A stretch of DNA of 64,000 nucleotides from Verrucomicrobiota bacterium (GCA_016721945.1 JADKHC010000019.1:1-64000), one strand, 5' to 3'; numbered from the stretch's first letter, positions 1 through 7,866 are shown. The notes: a model not told the origin generated them from the letters alone. Translations and numbers: made by a program.

Positions 1-8
1 GTAACGGC

Positions 9-1025
9 GTGGATAAAAAAATAGATGAAGTTATCAGTTTGTATCACGCGGCGGCTCTGAACGGTAGTGCTGAGGCAGTGGCTGCAGAACTTAGATGTCG
101 AGCCGAGAAAGGAGAAGCCGAGGCACAGTACAATTATGGCTGTGCGTATTTCAACAACAAGGGAGCATCAAATCCGATCGAAGCTGTGAAATGGTGGCGA
201 AAAGCTGCGGAGCAAGGATATGCTGCAGCTCAATACAATCTAGGCTGTATGTATATGAGCGGCCTAGGTATATTAAAAGACGAAATCGAGGGCTTGGCGT
301 GGTTTAATCTTAGTGCTGTTTCCGGGTATGAACATGCCATAAAAAATCGTGATGTGCATGAGCGACGTCTAGGCACACAAGTTGCACTCATGGCACAGCA
401 ACGAAGTAAGGAGCTAGTCAATCAAACACAGTCGGGCGCAGGAGGCTCCAAATCAGGTTTCAGCCAGTCGGATAATGAAACACCCTTAGCTAGTGGCACA
501 GGCACCATTGTTTCAGCAACTGGCCACGTGCTAACAGCTGCTCATGTCGTAGCTGGTGCCAATAGGCTGCAAATTGTTACGACGCAGGGCTCAAAAACGG
601 CATCGGTTCTTCATATAGATGAGTCGAACGATTTAGCGGTGCTCAAACTTGAGGCAGGGACTTATACAGCGATTCCGGTCGCACCCTCAAACCAAGTTAG
701 ATTGGGACAGAGTGTGGCTACAGTCGGCTTCCCACATGTGCAGCTCCAAGGTTTCAGCCCGAAAGTTACGCGTGGTGAAATCAGTAGTCTGAAAGGTGCT
801 GCTGACGATCCCCGCAATTGGCAGATCAGTGTGCCTGTGCAGTCAGGCAACTCTGGAGGTCCGTTGCTCGACGAAAATGGAAATCTTATCGGTGTGATAA
901 TATCCAAGCTTGGGATCAAAGCAGCCGCGATGACTGGAGATCTGCCGCAGAACGTCAGCTACGCGGTTAAGAGCGCCTACGCACTGCCACTCTTGGAGTT
1001 TAGGCAAGGATGCGCCAGCGGCTAA
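9..1025 (+). CDS. Sel1-repeat and trypsin-like (HtrA/S1C-type) serine protease
   Basis: A 338-residue protein with two parts. Residues about 35-110 are Sel1-like repeats, with the patterns AEAQYNYGCAYF and AAAQYNLGCMYMSGLG. Residues about 160-330 are a trypsin-like protease domain. The catalytic triad is readable as His179 (TAAHVV), Asp208 (NDLAVLKL) and Ser282 (GNSGGPL). There is no signal peptide or membrane segment, so a cytosolic protease is inferred, unlike classical periplasmic HtrA. The GTG at position 9 is only the first visible start; the frame is open to the window edge, so the gene may begin upstream. A and T are more frequent than in most of the window, and a nuclease-like gene follows. 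Substrate unknown. Confidence 0.85.
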   Translation: MDKKIDEVISLYHAAALNGSAEAVAAELRCRAEKGEAEAQYNYGCAYFNNKGASNPIEAVKWWRKAAEQGYAAAQYNLGCMYMSGLGILKDEIEGLAWFNLSAVSGYEHAIKNRDVHERRLGTQVALMAQQRSKELVNQTQSGAGGSKSGFSQSDNETPLASGTGTIVSATGHVLTAAHVVAGANRLQIVTTQGSKTASVLHIDESNDLAVLKLEAGTYTAIPVAPSNQVRLGQSVATVGFPHVQLQGFSPKVTRGEISSLKGAADDPRNWQISVPVQSGNSGGPLLDENGNLIGVIISKLGIKAAAMTGDLPQNVSYAVKSAYALPLLEFRQGCASG

Positions 1026-1092
1026 TCGGCCTTTTTGGAAAGCTGGTTTCGAGGATATGGTGGCGAAAGCTCAACAGTCTGTCGTTCTAATA

Positions 1093-1121
1093 TTGGTTTA
1101 TTAAACCGGTTTTACTATATA
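1093..1121 (+). promoter_or_regulatory. candidate promoter with embedded palindrome
   Basis: TTGGTT (1093-1098) and TATATA (1116-1121) are separated by 17 bases. A perfect palindrome, GGTTTATTAAACC (1095-1107), overlaps the -35 box. The site lies 22 bases before the ATG at 1143 and supports that start over the TTG at 1035. Found by eye only. Confidence 0.4.
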
Positions 1122-1142
1122 AAGCTATATCCCAAGCAGTTT

Positions 1143-1787
1143 ATGTATATTCCAGATCTTGCGGACCAGATTCTTGCTGCGCTGCTTGAACTTGGTTCCC
1201 AAGGCGTTTCGGGTGCGGCAAAGCTACATTCCAGAATCGAATTAGCTGAGTTAAACAAAGAGCAGGACCGACGTGTGCGAGAGAATACTTGGACGGAGGG
1301 ATTTGCTGTCTGGTTTGTGCTTCGTCGATTGGGGTTTCCGATTCAGAAGATTGAGTCCTGTGGAGACATACTTTCTCCATTTAGATATGGGGATAAATCG
1401 TGTGACATACTCTGCGGCGATGAGTCTGGCCGAGTCTGCTATATCGAGACCAAGGATAGTAGCGGTGACCTTCTCCGTGGTGAGCGAGCAGGTATTTTAG
1501 GGTACGCTCCACAAACAAATGTGAGCGTTAGGTCTTGGCTTCTGGGTCGAGTGCGTAATTGCCTCCAAAAGGGAGCGACACATTTGGTCGCGAGAATACC
1601 GGTTTATAGGTCATATTCCCAGCCGATGAAGGATTCCGATATTCATTTTGAGGTTTTTGGGAATCGGCGGGTGCGGTCAGAGCTTATTCTGGATCAGGTT
1701 AAAAGTATCCCGTCCCACTTTCGTGGGATATGGGTTATTGGAAATGGAGCTCAGGTGTTTTATTCGGTGCGTGCAGGCAAAGAGTAA
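1143..1787 (+). CDS. hypothetical protein with PD-(D/E)XK nuclease-like signature
   Basis: A 214-residue protein from the ATG at 1143; a TTG at 1035 would add 36 unconvincing residues. I do not recognise the family. The middle carries a spacing typical of PD-(D/E)XK nucleases: Glu52 in a predicted helix (TEGFAVWFVL), Asp88 (SCDILCGD) and Glu102-x-Lys104 (YIETKD). That fold is used by restriction, repair and Holliday-junction enzymes, so a DNA-cleaving role is inference. No signal peptide is visible. The gene follows the Sel1/protease gene on the same strand, but an apparent promoter of its own precedes it. Base composition is AT-richer than the housekeeping genes nearby, consistent with transfer. 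Confidence 0.65.
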   Translation: MYIPDLADQILAALLELGSQGVSGAAKLHSRIELAELNKEQDRRVRENTWTEGFAVWFVLRRLGFPIQKIESCGDILSPFRYGDKSCDILCGDESGRVCYIETKDSSGDLLRGERAGILGYAPQTNVSVRSWLLGRVRNCLQKGATHLVARIPVYRSYSQPMKDSDIHFEVFGNRRVRSELILDQVKSIPSHFRGIWVIGNGAQVFYSVRAGKE

Positions 1788-1805
1788 AAAAGATACCAGA
1801 GAAAC

Positions 1806-2476
1806 TTAGCGATGGGTTCGGTTCCCGCTGCGGATGCGGTAGAGGCGTTCGGTGAAGCCGCCTTCTGTTTCGAAGGTTTTGGCTTGGGCGGCTATCTGGC
1901 GGTCGAGCAGGCTGCACGCCACAGCAATCAGGGTGAGCGTGGCATTGGCGGCGATCTCAGGGTAGGTGAGCGGAGTGGACTGAATGGACTTGATGGACGC
2001 TGTGGACTCGGGCGCGGCGGGGGCGGGTCGTTGTGATTTGGTTTTGTTGCTGGGTCCATGGTGTCCATTTTGTCCATGGTTTTCGTGGGTCTCTCGCACC
2101 CACGCGGCGACTTCGTCAGCGGTGATGCAGCGTCTGTCGATGAGTTCGGCACGGCGTGGGTCTTTGAACGGCCAGAGTGGCAGGTCGCGGTGGCGTAGAA
2201 AATCTTCGTAGTCGAGCCGGAGTTCTTCAAGCGAGGCTCGGGCGACATTCGTGAGCTTGAGCTCCATCTTTTTCGAGGTGCCACTGGCTTTGCTGCCTTC
2301 GGCAATATTTTGGACGCCGCTGCGGGCGGCTTGTACCATCTGGTCGTGGTTCGGCTGCGTTTCTCGATGTAGCGATCAGCGAAGCGCACCGTGAGATCGT
2401 AGGCGAGTTGAGCCACCTGAAAACTTTTCAGTTTTCGATAACCGCCATGCAGTGGAATCAGGGTTTCTCCCAGCAT
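1806..2476 (-). pseudogene. four-helix bundle protein (23S rRNA-IVP/S23 family), frameshifted
   Basis: The N-terminal part (GGYRKLKSFQVAQLAYDLTV, ending IEKRSRT) is in one frame from the ATG at 2476. The family's next conserved part (QMVQAARSGVQNIAEGSKAS, then LTNVARASLEELRLDYEDFL) continues in another frame to 1806. The break is at about 2348-2350, where one base, probably a C of a CCC run, is missing. Restoring it gives the usual RSRTHDQMVQAARSG continuity. These proteins form four-helix bundles; their function is poorly known and some sit in 23S rRNA intervening sequences. The C-terminal tail is Pro/Ala/Ser-rich with repeated GGAC-type bases. It starts 38 bases after the murI stop. Real inactivation or sequencing error cannot be told apart here. 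Confidence 0.8.
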
Positions 2477-2514
2477 CAGCGAGAAAAGGAGATTTTTCCT
2501 GATGCTGGCAAGCT

Positions 2515-3372
2515 TCACCTTACCGCTTTTAGCCGCACGCGTTCGGCGGTGAAGGGTTGGCCGAGGACGCGGGAGCCGTGGGAGGCAAACCAATTGACAT
2601 CGTCTGTCGTGGCGAAGCGATGTTGGCCGTTGCGGCTGAGGCGGGATTCTTCTTCGGGGTGGCGGTTGAGCCAGTCGGCCAGGCTTTCGGCTACGATGTC
2701 GGTTTGCGGGAGAATTCTGATTTCGCGCGGCACGATGCGGCGGATGATGGGCAGGAGCAGCGGATAATGCGTGCAGCCGAGGAGAATGCGTTGTGGCGGT
2801 CGCGGCCGGTTAAGTACGGGTTCGAGCGAGCGACGCAGGAAATATTCGGGACCGGCACCTTCGAGTTCGCCGGCTTCGACCATGGCTGCCCAGAGCGGAC
2901 AGGCTTGTTGAATGAGTTCGAGATGGGGCGCGAGTTTGCGAATTTCGATTCCATAGGAATCGGACGCGATGGTGCTTTCGGTCGCAAGCACTGCGACGAC
3001 GCCGGTCATGGGTGAGGGCGTTGTTTCGCCGGGAATCGCGCCGGGGCGCAGGCAGGCGAGGGCTTCGACGGAGGGGCGCACGACACCGAGCACGCGGCGG
3101 TCCGGTCGGTGCCGCGGCAGATGGAGTTGTTGGATGTTGCGCAGGGCGCGGGCTGAGGCGGTGTTGCAGGCGAGGACGACGAGGGTGCAGCCTTGATCGA
3201 AAAGCCACTCGATGGTTTCGGTCGTGTACTCGGTGACTACGTCGGCGCTGCGAGCGCCGTAGGGAGCGCGGGCACTGTCGGCGATGAAGAGATAATCGTA
3301 CTGGGGCAGTGTCTTGAACAGAGAGCTCAAAACGGTGAGACCACCGAAACCTGAATCGAATACGCCGATCAT
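2515..3372 (-). CDS. murI: glutamate racemase
   Basis: A 285-residue enzyme that interconverts L- and D-glutamate in the cytoplasm to supply D-Glu for peptidoglycan. The start motif MIGVFDSGFGGLTVL, the first catalytic cysteine in VLACNTASA and the second in LLGCTHYPLL are all present. The ATG at 3372 is chosen because the family begins here and GAGGA lies about 8 bases upstream; an upstream start would add 13 unrelated residues. Length is slightly above the usual 260-270. The gene is followed by the frameshifted four-helix-bundle gene. Confidence 0.95.
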   Translation of the reverse strand: MIGVFDSGFGGLTVLSSLFKTLPQYDYLFIADSARAPYGARSADVVTEYTTETIEWLFDQGCTLVVLACNTASARALRNIQQLHLPRHRPDRRVLGVVRPSVEALACLRPGAIPGETTPSPMTGVVAVLATESTIASDSYGIEIRKLAPHLELIQQACPLWAAMVEAGELEGAGPEYFLRRSLEPVLNRPRPPQRILLGCTHYPLLLPIIRRIVPREIRILPQTDIVAESLADWLNRHPEEESRLSRNGQHRFATTDDVNWFASHGSRVLGQPFTAERVRLKAVR

Positions 3373-3504
3373 GCTGACATCCTCAGAAATGAAACCGCTA
3401 ATGCACGTCAATAAATTGGAGAAGGCGGAGGCGAGGCCGAAGGGATGAAATTGGGGACTTGGAATCGGAGGGGAGCGCGGAGGAAACCTAATCCTTTTAA
3501 CGCT

Positions 3505-3573
3505 AAGATCGCAAAGACCGGATCACAAAGGTCACAAAGCAATTGCTCCGGCCTTCGTGTTCTTTGCGATCTT
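3505..3573. repeat. dispersed hairpin repeat, GCAAAGA type (copy E1), in gap 3373-3765
   Basis: The arms AAGATCGCAAAGA (3505-3517) and TCTTTGCGATCTT (3561-3573) are perfectly complementary around a 43-base centre. The 393-base gap between murI and ychJ holds this hairpin, a CCTGTTTTCCTGAGTTCC segment (about 3602-3619) shared with other intergenic regions, and a second GAACACCAAGATCGC-type arm at about 3638-3667. I see no gene in the gap. Confidence 0.75.
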
Positions 3574-3765
3574 CTGTGAAAAAGGTATTCTCCTCTACGT
3601 TCCTGTTTTCCTGAGTTCCCTATGAAATCAGAGTTTTGAACACCAAGATCGCAGAGGGGCGCAAAGCAGTCAGAAATGCACGATCACGTCTGGCGAGGAG
3701 GGGTGAGAAACATCATTGCGCTTCCGGTGTTGCACCGCGCCGGGCGACCCTGAATAAATGACGGC

Positions 3766-4257
3766 ATGAGTCTTTGTCCCTGTGGTTCCAATTTAGAGTT
3801 TGAAGCGTGCTGCGGCCCGATCCTCGCGGGTGCCGCGGCCCCGACAGCGGAGGCGCTGATGCGTTCACGCTATTCGGCGTACGTGAAACACGAATACGCG
3901 CATCTCGAAAAATCGTTGAGCGAGGCGCAGCGCAAAGACTTCGACCCGGAGGATTCGAAACGTTGGGCGGAGAACTCCGAGTGGCTGGGGTTGACGATTC
4001 ACCAAACGGAAAAAGGTGGCTTGAACGACGATCAAGGCCTGGTGCATTTCACCGCCAGGTTCCGCAACGAAGGCAAGGAGCACGATCATATCGAGGCCGC
4101 TATTTTTACCCGCGAAGAAGGTCGCTGGGTTTACACCGGGCACATGCAGCAGAAGGGCAGCACGGTGCGTCGCGAGGCCCCGAAAGTTGGGCGCAACGAT
4201 CCGTGCCCATGCGGCAGCGGCAAAAAATTCAAGAAGTGTTGCGGCGCGAAGGAGTGA
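3766..4257 (+). CDS. ychJ: YchJ-family protein with two SEC-C motifs
   Basis: A 163-residue protein with a zinc-binding SEC-C motif at each end: CPCGSNLEFEACC near residue 4 and CPCGSGKKFKKCC near residue 147. Between them lies the YchJ/UPF0225 NTF2-like domain (PTAEALMRSRYSAYV, WLGLTIHQTEKG). The length matches the family. Biochemical function is not established; SEC-C motifs bind zinc and mediate protein contacts. It stands upstream of the urease accessory genes, with 73 bases before ureE, but nothing in its sequence links it to urease. Confidence 0.92.
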   Translation: MSLCPCGSNLEFEACCGPILAGAAAPTAEALMRSRYSAYVKHEYAHLEKSLSEAQRKDFDPEDSKRWAENSEWLGLTIHQTEKGGLNDDQGLVHFTARFRNEGKEHDHIEAAIFTREEGRWVYTGHMQQKGSTVRREAPKVGRNDPCPCGSGKKFKKCCGAKE

Positions 4258-4330
4258 TTGAAAGCGGGCAAGGTTGAACAAAATTCATGGCGGGCATGCA
4301 GCCTGCTATGAATCATTTTCAATCCTCGCC

Positions 4331-4804
4331 ATGCATTTGATCAACCAAGCTGTCGCTCAACCGAATCCCTCGCTTCCGCAAATCGCGGTGCGGGTGGACC
4401 GGCAAAAACTGGCGAAACGTCTCTGGCGAGTGGTTGCGGATGACGGTACCGAAATCGGGTGTGAACTCGAGCGTCCGCTGCAACCGGGTGACACGGTTTT
4501 CCAAACCGAACAGGTGCGTTACGTTGTGACGCAGGAGCCCGAGGCGGTGCTGGAAATCCGACTCGATCTGCCGCCGTCGGCTGCGGCCGGTGTGGGCTGG
4601 GCAATCGGGAATCTCCATTTGGAACTGATGTCCGAGCCGGAGCGACTGCTCGCGCTCGACGAAAAAGCGGTGCGGCGTTTATTGGATCGTATCGGCGTCG
4701 CTTATCGTGAAACGACGGCGGTTTTTCGGCCCGGACGTTTTGCGCGAGGCGAAAACAATCAAAAGGCCCAAATCGATGAACTCGGACCGAGTCATAAACA
4801 CTGA
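4331..4804 (+). CDS. ureE: urease accessory protein UreE
   Basis: A 157-residue nickel metallochaperone that delivers Ni(II) to the urease activation complex. An N-terminal UreE domain (KRLWRVVADDGTEIGCELER, LQPGDTVFQ) is followed by the C-terminal peptide-binding domain (AVGWAIGNLH-like: GVGWAIGNLHLEL). The tail ends SHKH, only weakly His-rich compared with many UreE proteins. The ATG at 4331 is preferred because upstream residues are not family-like. It is first in the order ureE-F-G-D, all on the plus strand. The gap to ureF (158 bases) contains ACACAGAGAACACAGAG-type repeats. Confidence 0.9.
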   Translation: MHLINQAVAQPNPSLPQIAVRVDRQKLAKRLWRVVADDGTEIGCELERPLQPGDTVFQTEQVRYVVTQEPEAVLEIRLDLPPSAAAGVGWAIGNLHLELMSEPERLLALDEKAVRRLLDRIGVAYRETTAVFRPGRFARGENNQKAQIDELGPSHKH

Positions 4805-4962
4805 GGAAGGGTCGATCATGTTACACAGAGAACACAGAGTGATGACACAGAGGACGCAGAGTCCGAGCCGGGGAAGGATGATGCTTTCAAAAGTGGCGGT
4901 GCGGTGCTCTCGCCGCGCATGGCCGACGAGGGCGTCGGCCCTCCATCAAGGCAAAGACGCGC

Positions 4963-5664
4963 ATGGCTGAGTCGTATCCCTTTTCTTGGCTCTGCGGGTT
5001 GCTGCAACTCGGCGATACGTTTTATCCAACGGGTTCTTACGCGCACTCGTTTGGACTTGAAGGACTGGTTGCGGAAAACGTGGTGCGCGATCGCGAGTCG
5101 TTGCGCCAGTTTCTGCTCATCTCGGTTTTGCCCGCGCTGCGTCAGTCGGAGTTGCCGCTCGTGGTGCAGGCGTGGCGGGCGTTTGAACCACCAGACTGGG
5201 ATAAGATTGGCGAACTCTGCGTGTTGTCGTCGGCGCTGAAATCGGCGCGCGAGGCTCGCTTCGCCGCCGAGAATATCGGGCGTCAACGCGTCGAGCTCGC
5301 GGCCAAGTTGCGCGGGCATCCGCTCGCGGTGGAGTTTTTACGACGGGCCGAGGCGGAGCGCTGGCCGGTTTCGCCAGCGATCGCGGCGGCGCTCGAAGCG
5401 CGTGTGCTCGGTGCTCCTTTAGAGGCGGCGCTGGCATCGGTTTACTACGCGGCAATCGCGGGACTGCTCGCGGCGGCGATGAAGTTGCTGCGTCTCGGGC
5501 AAAACGGCTGTCAGACGTTGCTCACGGAAATGATGGAGCTGGCGCCGGCTGTTTTTGTGACGGCTCAAAACGTACCGACTGACGAAATTGGTTGGTTTAA
5601 TCCCTGGCTCGATATTGCAGCGGCGCGTCACGAGACCGCAGCGGCGCGACTTTTTATTTCCTGA
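4963..5664 (+). CDS. ureF: urease accessory protein UreF
   Basis: A 233-residue all-helical protein that assembles with UreD and UreG on apo-urease and controls the UreG GTPase cycle. Family hallmarks are LLQLGDTFYPTGSYAHSFGL at residues 13-32 and MELAPAVFVTAQNVPTDEIG near the C-terminus. The length is normal. It ends three bases before the ureG start, so translational coupling is likely. Confidence 0.95.
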   Translation: MAESYPFSWLCGLLQLGDTFYPTGSYAHSFGLEGLVAENVVRDRESLRQFLLISVLPALRQSELPLVVQAWRAFEPPDWDKIGELCVLSSALKSAREARFAAENIGRQRVELAAKLRGHPLAVEFLRRAEAERWPVSPAIAAALEARVLGAPLEAALASVYYAAIAGLLAAAMKLLRLGQNGCQTLLTEMMELAPAVFVTAQNVPTDEIGWFNPWLDIAAARHETAAARLFIS

Positions 5665-5667
5665 ATC

Positions 5668-6288
5668 ATGACACGTCCTCCTCGAATCGGAATCGGTGGC
5701 CCAGTGGGCTCTGGCAAAACGATGCTCTGCCTCAAGCTCTGCCAAAGGCTGCGCGAGCGCTACAGTTTGGCTGTGGTGACAAACGACATCTACACGCAGG
5801 AGGACGCGCGGTTTTTGAAAGAGGTCAACGCGCTGCCGCCCGAGCGTATCCTTGGCGTGGAGACAGGCGGTTGTCCGCACACCGCGATCCGCGACGACAC
5901 GACGATGAATGAGCAGGCGGTGCGCAGCTTGGAGGCGAAGTTTCCCGATCTGCAACTCGTGCTGGTCGAGAGCGGAGGTGACAATCTTACCGCGACGTTT
6001 TCGCCGGAGCTGGTCGACGCGTTTATCTACGTGCTCGACGTGGCCGAGGGCGAAAAGATGCCGCGCAAAGGCGGGCCGGCGATCAAGTTTAGCGATCTGC
6101 TCATCATCAACAAAATCGACCTCGCGCCGTACGTTGGGGCGGATCTATCGGTTATGGAGCGCGACGCAAAAGTGCAGCGAGGGACGCGGCCGTTTGTATT
6201 TTGCGATCTCAAACGCGAGCATAACCTCGACGTGGTTATAGCCTGGATCGAGCGTGAGGTTTTGTTTGGAAAGGGAGGCGGCAAATGA
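5668..6288 (+). CDS. ureG: urease accessory GTPase UreG
   Basis: A 206-residue SIMIBI-class GTPase that powers nickel insertion into urease. The P-loop is GGPVGSGKT (residues 10-18). The metal-binding CPH motif occurs in TGGCPHTAIRDD, and VESGGDNL and the NKID guanine-specificity motif are present. Length is typical. It follows ureF by three bases. A perfect-arm hairpin repeat (6288-6394) lies directly after it, before ureD. Confidence 0.97.
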   Translation: MTRPPRIGIGGPVGSGKTMLCLKLCQRLRERYSLAVVTNDIYTQEDARFLKEVNALPPERILGVETGGCPHTAIRDDTTMNEQAVRSLEAKFPDLQLVLVESGGDNLTATFSPELVDAFIYVLDVAEGEKMPRKGGPAIKFSDLLIINKIDLAPYVGADLSVMERDAKVQRGTRPFVFCDLKREHNLDVVIAWIEREVLFGKGGGK

Positions 6289-6394
6289 ACCGCAGAGAGC
6301 GCAAAGGACACAGAGGGAGGAATAGGAATATCACCCAAGCAATGGGCCGGAAACCTTTGTCATTTCCTCTGCGTACTCCGCGCTCTCTGCGGTT
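6288..6394. repeat. dispersed hairpin repeat (copy E2) between ureG and ureD
   Basis: AACCGCAGAGAGCGC (6288-6302) and GCGCTCTCTGCGGTT (6380-6394) are perfect 15-base complements flanking a 77-base centre that contains GCAAAGGACACAGAGG. It overlaps the last base of ureG, so it could affect readthrough from ureG into ureD. Confidence 0.75.
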
Positions 6395-6412
6395 AGAAAT
6401 TTCTGGATCTTG

Positions 6413-7237
6413 ATGACTTCGTTTTCCGGACATCTTTCGCTTCGCGCTGAGGCGCGTGAGAATGGGCAGACCGTACTGGTTGCCCAGTCGTTTCGTGCGC
6501 CGTTTCATCTGAGTAAACCGTATTGGGATGGGCACGCGCTCCTCGTTCAGGTGGTGAATCCGACGGCAGGAATTCTTGCGGGCGACCGGCTTGAATCGGC
6601 GGTTGCTGTTGGTTCGGGTGCGGCGGTGTTGCTGACGAGTCCGAGTGCGAGCCGGGTGTTTCAAATGACGGAAGGCGAGGCTGAGTGCCGGCAGCAATTT
6701 ACTGTGGACGGTGGAGGCTGGCTCGAATTTATGCCGGAGCCGCTGGTGTTGCATCGCGGTTCGCGTTATCGGCAGCGAACAGAGATCGATGTTGGGGCGG
6801 GCGGAGAACTTTTTTTTGCCGACCTGCTCATGCCGGGTCGTATTGCGCGAGGTGAAACCTGGGCGTGGGACAAATTGCGGTTGGAACTCACGTTGCGCGT
6901 GGGCGGCGAATTGATCCTTCGCGAGCGGCTAGATCAGAGTGGTCCGGAGCTGAAGGCGCTGGCGTCATTGGCCGGAGCGGGCGAGGGTGCGTGCTTCGCG
7001 AATCTAGTGATGATTTCGCCGCGCTTGAAAGAGCCGTCGGGCTGGCATGAAACGATTGTGGCGTTGCATGGCGATGGCGTGTGGGTTGGGTTGAGTCAAT
7101 TGCGCGGCGACTGCGGCGGCTGGAGCCTGAAGCTCATCGCGCCCGACAATCTTGGTTTGCGAAAGACGCTTAAGCGCATTCGGGAGATTTTAACTGGTTC
7201 GTTGCCGCGCCTCGCGTGTGATCCACGAAAACTTTAG
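6413..7237 (+). CDS. ureD: urease accessory protein UreD (UreH)
   Basis: A 274-residue scaffold that binds apo-urease first and recruits UreF and UreG. Family segments visible are KPYWDGHALLVQVVNPTAGI, LTSPSASRVFQM and FMPEPLVLHRGSRY, followed by FADLLMPGRIARGE. The ATG at 6413 is preferred over the adjacent TTG at 6410. No urease structural gene (ureA, B, C) or nickel permease lies upstream or downstream in this window, so the enzyme must be encoded elsewhere or be absent. Confidence 0.93.
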   Translation: MTSFSGHLSLRAEARENGQTVLVAQSFRAPFHLSKPYWDGHALLVQVVNPTAGILAGDRLESAVAVGSGAAVLLTSPSASRVFQMTEGEAECRQQFTVDGGGWLEFMPEPLVLHRGSRYRQRTEIDVGAGGELFFADLLMPGRIARGETWAWDKLRLELTLRVGGELILRERLDQSGPELKALASLAGAGEGACFANLVMISPRLKEPSGWHETIVALHGDGVWVGLSQLRGDCGGWSLKLIAPDNLGLRKTLKRIREILTGSLPRLACDPRKL

Positions 7238-7341
7238 GCACGGTCACGCAAGAGTCGGAGCTGATTCGCGACGTGTTATACCGATGACCCTATGCTTTTA
7301 TACTGAAGTTGATCGTGGCGGGTCCGAATTTTCTGAATTTT

Positions 7342-7415
7342 ACAGAAGAAAACGAAGATAACGAAGAGATTCAGGAAGAACCAGCAGGCCTTCGTTCTCT
7401 TTGTTATCTTCTGTT
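7342..7415. repeat. imperfect hairpin repeat (copy E3)
   Basis: ACAGAAGAAAACGAAGATAA (7342-7361) is imperfectly mirrored by TTCGTTCTCTTTGTTATC and TTCTGTT (7391-7415). It lies between the convergent ends of ureD and the small His-rich gene and may act as a two-way terminator. Confidence 0.55.
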
Positions 7416-7444
7416 TAAAGTCTGAAAGCTTGGGGCTGTCGGTA

Positions 7445-7648
7445 CTAATTACGCCTTGAAACGAGCCGAAAGACAGCTGCGCTAGCCAGAAGGGCGCCGA
7501 TGAAAAGCACGAGCGGCGAATCCCAAAGGCCATGATTGAGGAAACTCCACGTCAATTCGTGGCCATCGTGACCGGGATGAGCGTGGGCGAAGGTTGCCGA
7601 GGCAAAGACGAAAGAGGAGGTCGCGAGGATTTTGCCGTAGGTTTTCAT
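7445..7648 (-). CDS. small exported His-rich membrane protein
   Basis: A 67-residue protein with a signal peptide (residues 1-23, ending ATFAHA), a short histidine-rich stretch (HAHPGHDGHE) and one transmembrane segment (SPLVLFIGALLASAAVFRLV) with a basic tail. The HPGHDGH motif resembles the N-terminus of HupE/UreJ-type nickel or cobalt transport proteins but the other membrane segments are lacking. Because it lies convergent to ureD, a role in nickel handling in the envelope is a plausible inference. No clear ribosome binding site. Confidence 0.6.
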   Translation of the reverse strand: MKTYGKILATSSFVFASATFAHAHPGHDGHELTWSFLNHGLWDSPLVLFIGALLASAAVFRLVSRRN

Positions 7649-7679
7649 AGTCGTATAGCAGGTAAATTAGCAGATCCTG

Positions 7680-7693
7680 CGCCAGCGGTGGCG
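7680..7693 (+). promoter_or_regulatory. candidate enhancer palindrome upstream of sigma-54 box
   Basis: CGCCAGCGGTGGCG is a palindrome with 5-base arms and a 4-base spacer. It lies 57 bases before the -24 element, a distance compatible with an activator site. Identity of the activator is not known. Confidence 0.25.
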
Positions 7694-7748
7694 GACCTGG
7701 TTGGCGAAACCTGAGCTATTTGCGTCTCCGTATGATTTAAGGTCGGAG

Positions 7749-7766
7749 TTGGCACGAGCCCTGCAT
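7749..7766 (+). promoter_or_regulatory. candidate sigma-54 (-24/-12) promoter
   Basis: TTGGCACGAGCCCTGCAT matches the RpoN consensus TTGGCACGNNNNTTGCA with one mismatch in the -12 part. The GG (7751) to GC (7763) spacing is exactly 12. It points rightward into a region with no ORF that ends in a strong terminator at 7811-7865. Confidence 0.5.
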
Positions 7767-7774
7767 TATCAGTT

Positions 7775-7865
7775 TTGATCGCCTGCCTAGCAGGTAATCA
7801 ATGGGGTAACACAGAAAGTAATGGGCGGACCGCTTAGGGGTAGGCGGTCCGCTCTTCTGTTTTCT
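7775..7865 (+). ncRNA. candidate sigma-54-dependent small RNA
   Basis: A roughly 90-base transcript is predicted from the expected start about 11 bases after the -12 box to the T-run of the terminator. I find no ORF in it. The 5' part contains CCTGCCTAGCAGG, itself a hairpin. The only support is promoter plus terminator plus lack of coding; expression is not shown. Nitrogen-related control is a guess from the neighbouring urease genes. Confidence 0.35.
7811..7865 (+). terminator. strong intrinsic terminator
   Basis: The stem GCGGACCGC (7825-7833) with GCGGTCCGC (7844-7852) is extended outside by ACAGAA and TTCTGT and followed by TTTTCT. The T-run is only on the plus-strand side, so it terminates rightward transcription. 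Confidence 0.7.
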
Positions 7866-7866
7866 A

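Noticed and set aside
1035..1142. Extension of the nuclease-like protein from the TTG at 1035
   Set aside because: The extra residues are unlike a domain, and a promoter-like sequence overlaps this segment.
4816..4960. Extra coding sequence between ureE and ureF
   Set aside because: The frames here come from ACACAGAG-type repeats and show no family features.
7811..7865. Terminator of the Dabb gene on the minus strand
   Set aside because: The minus-strand side of the stem lacks a T-run, while the plus side has one.
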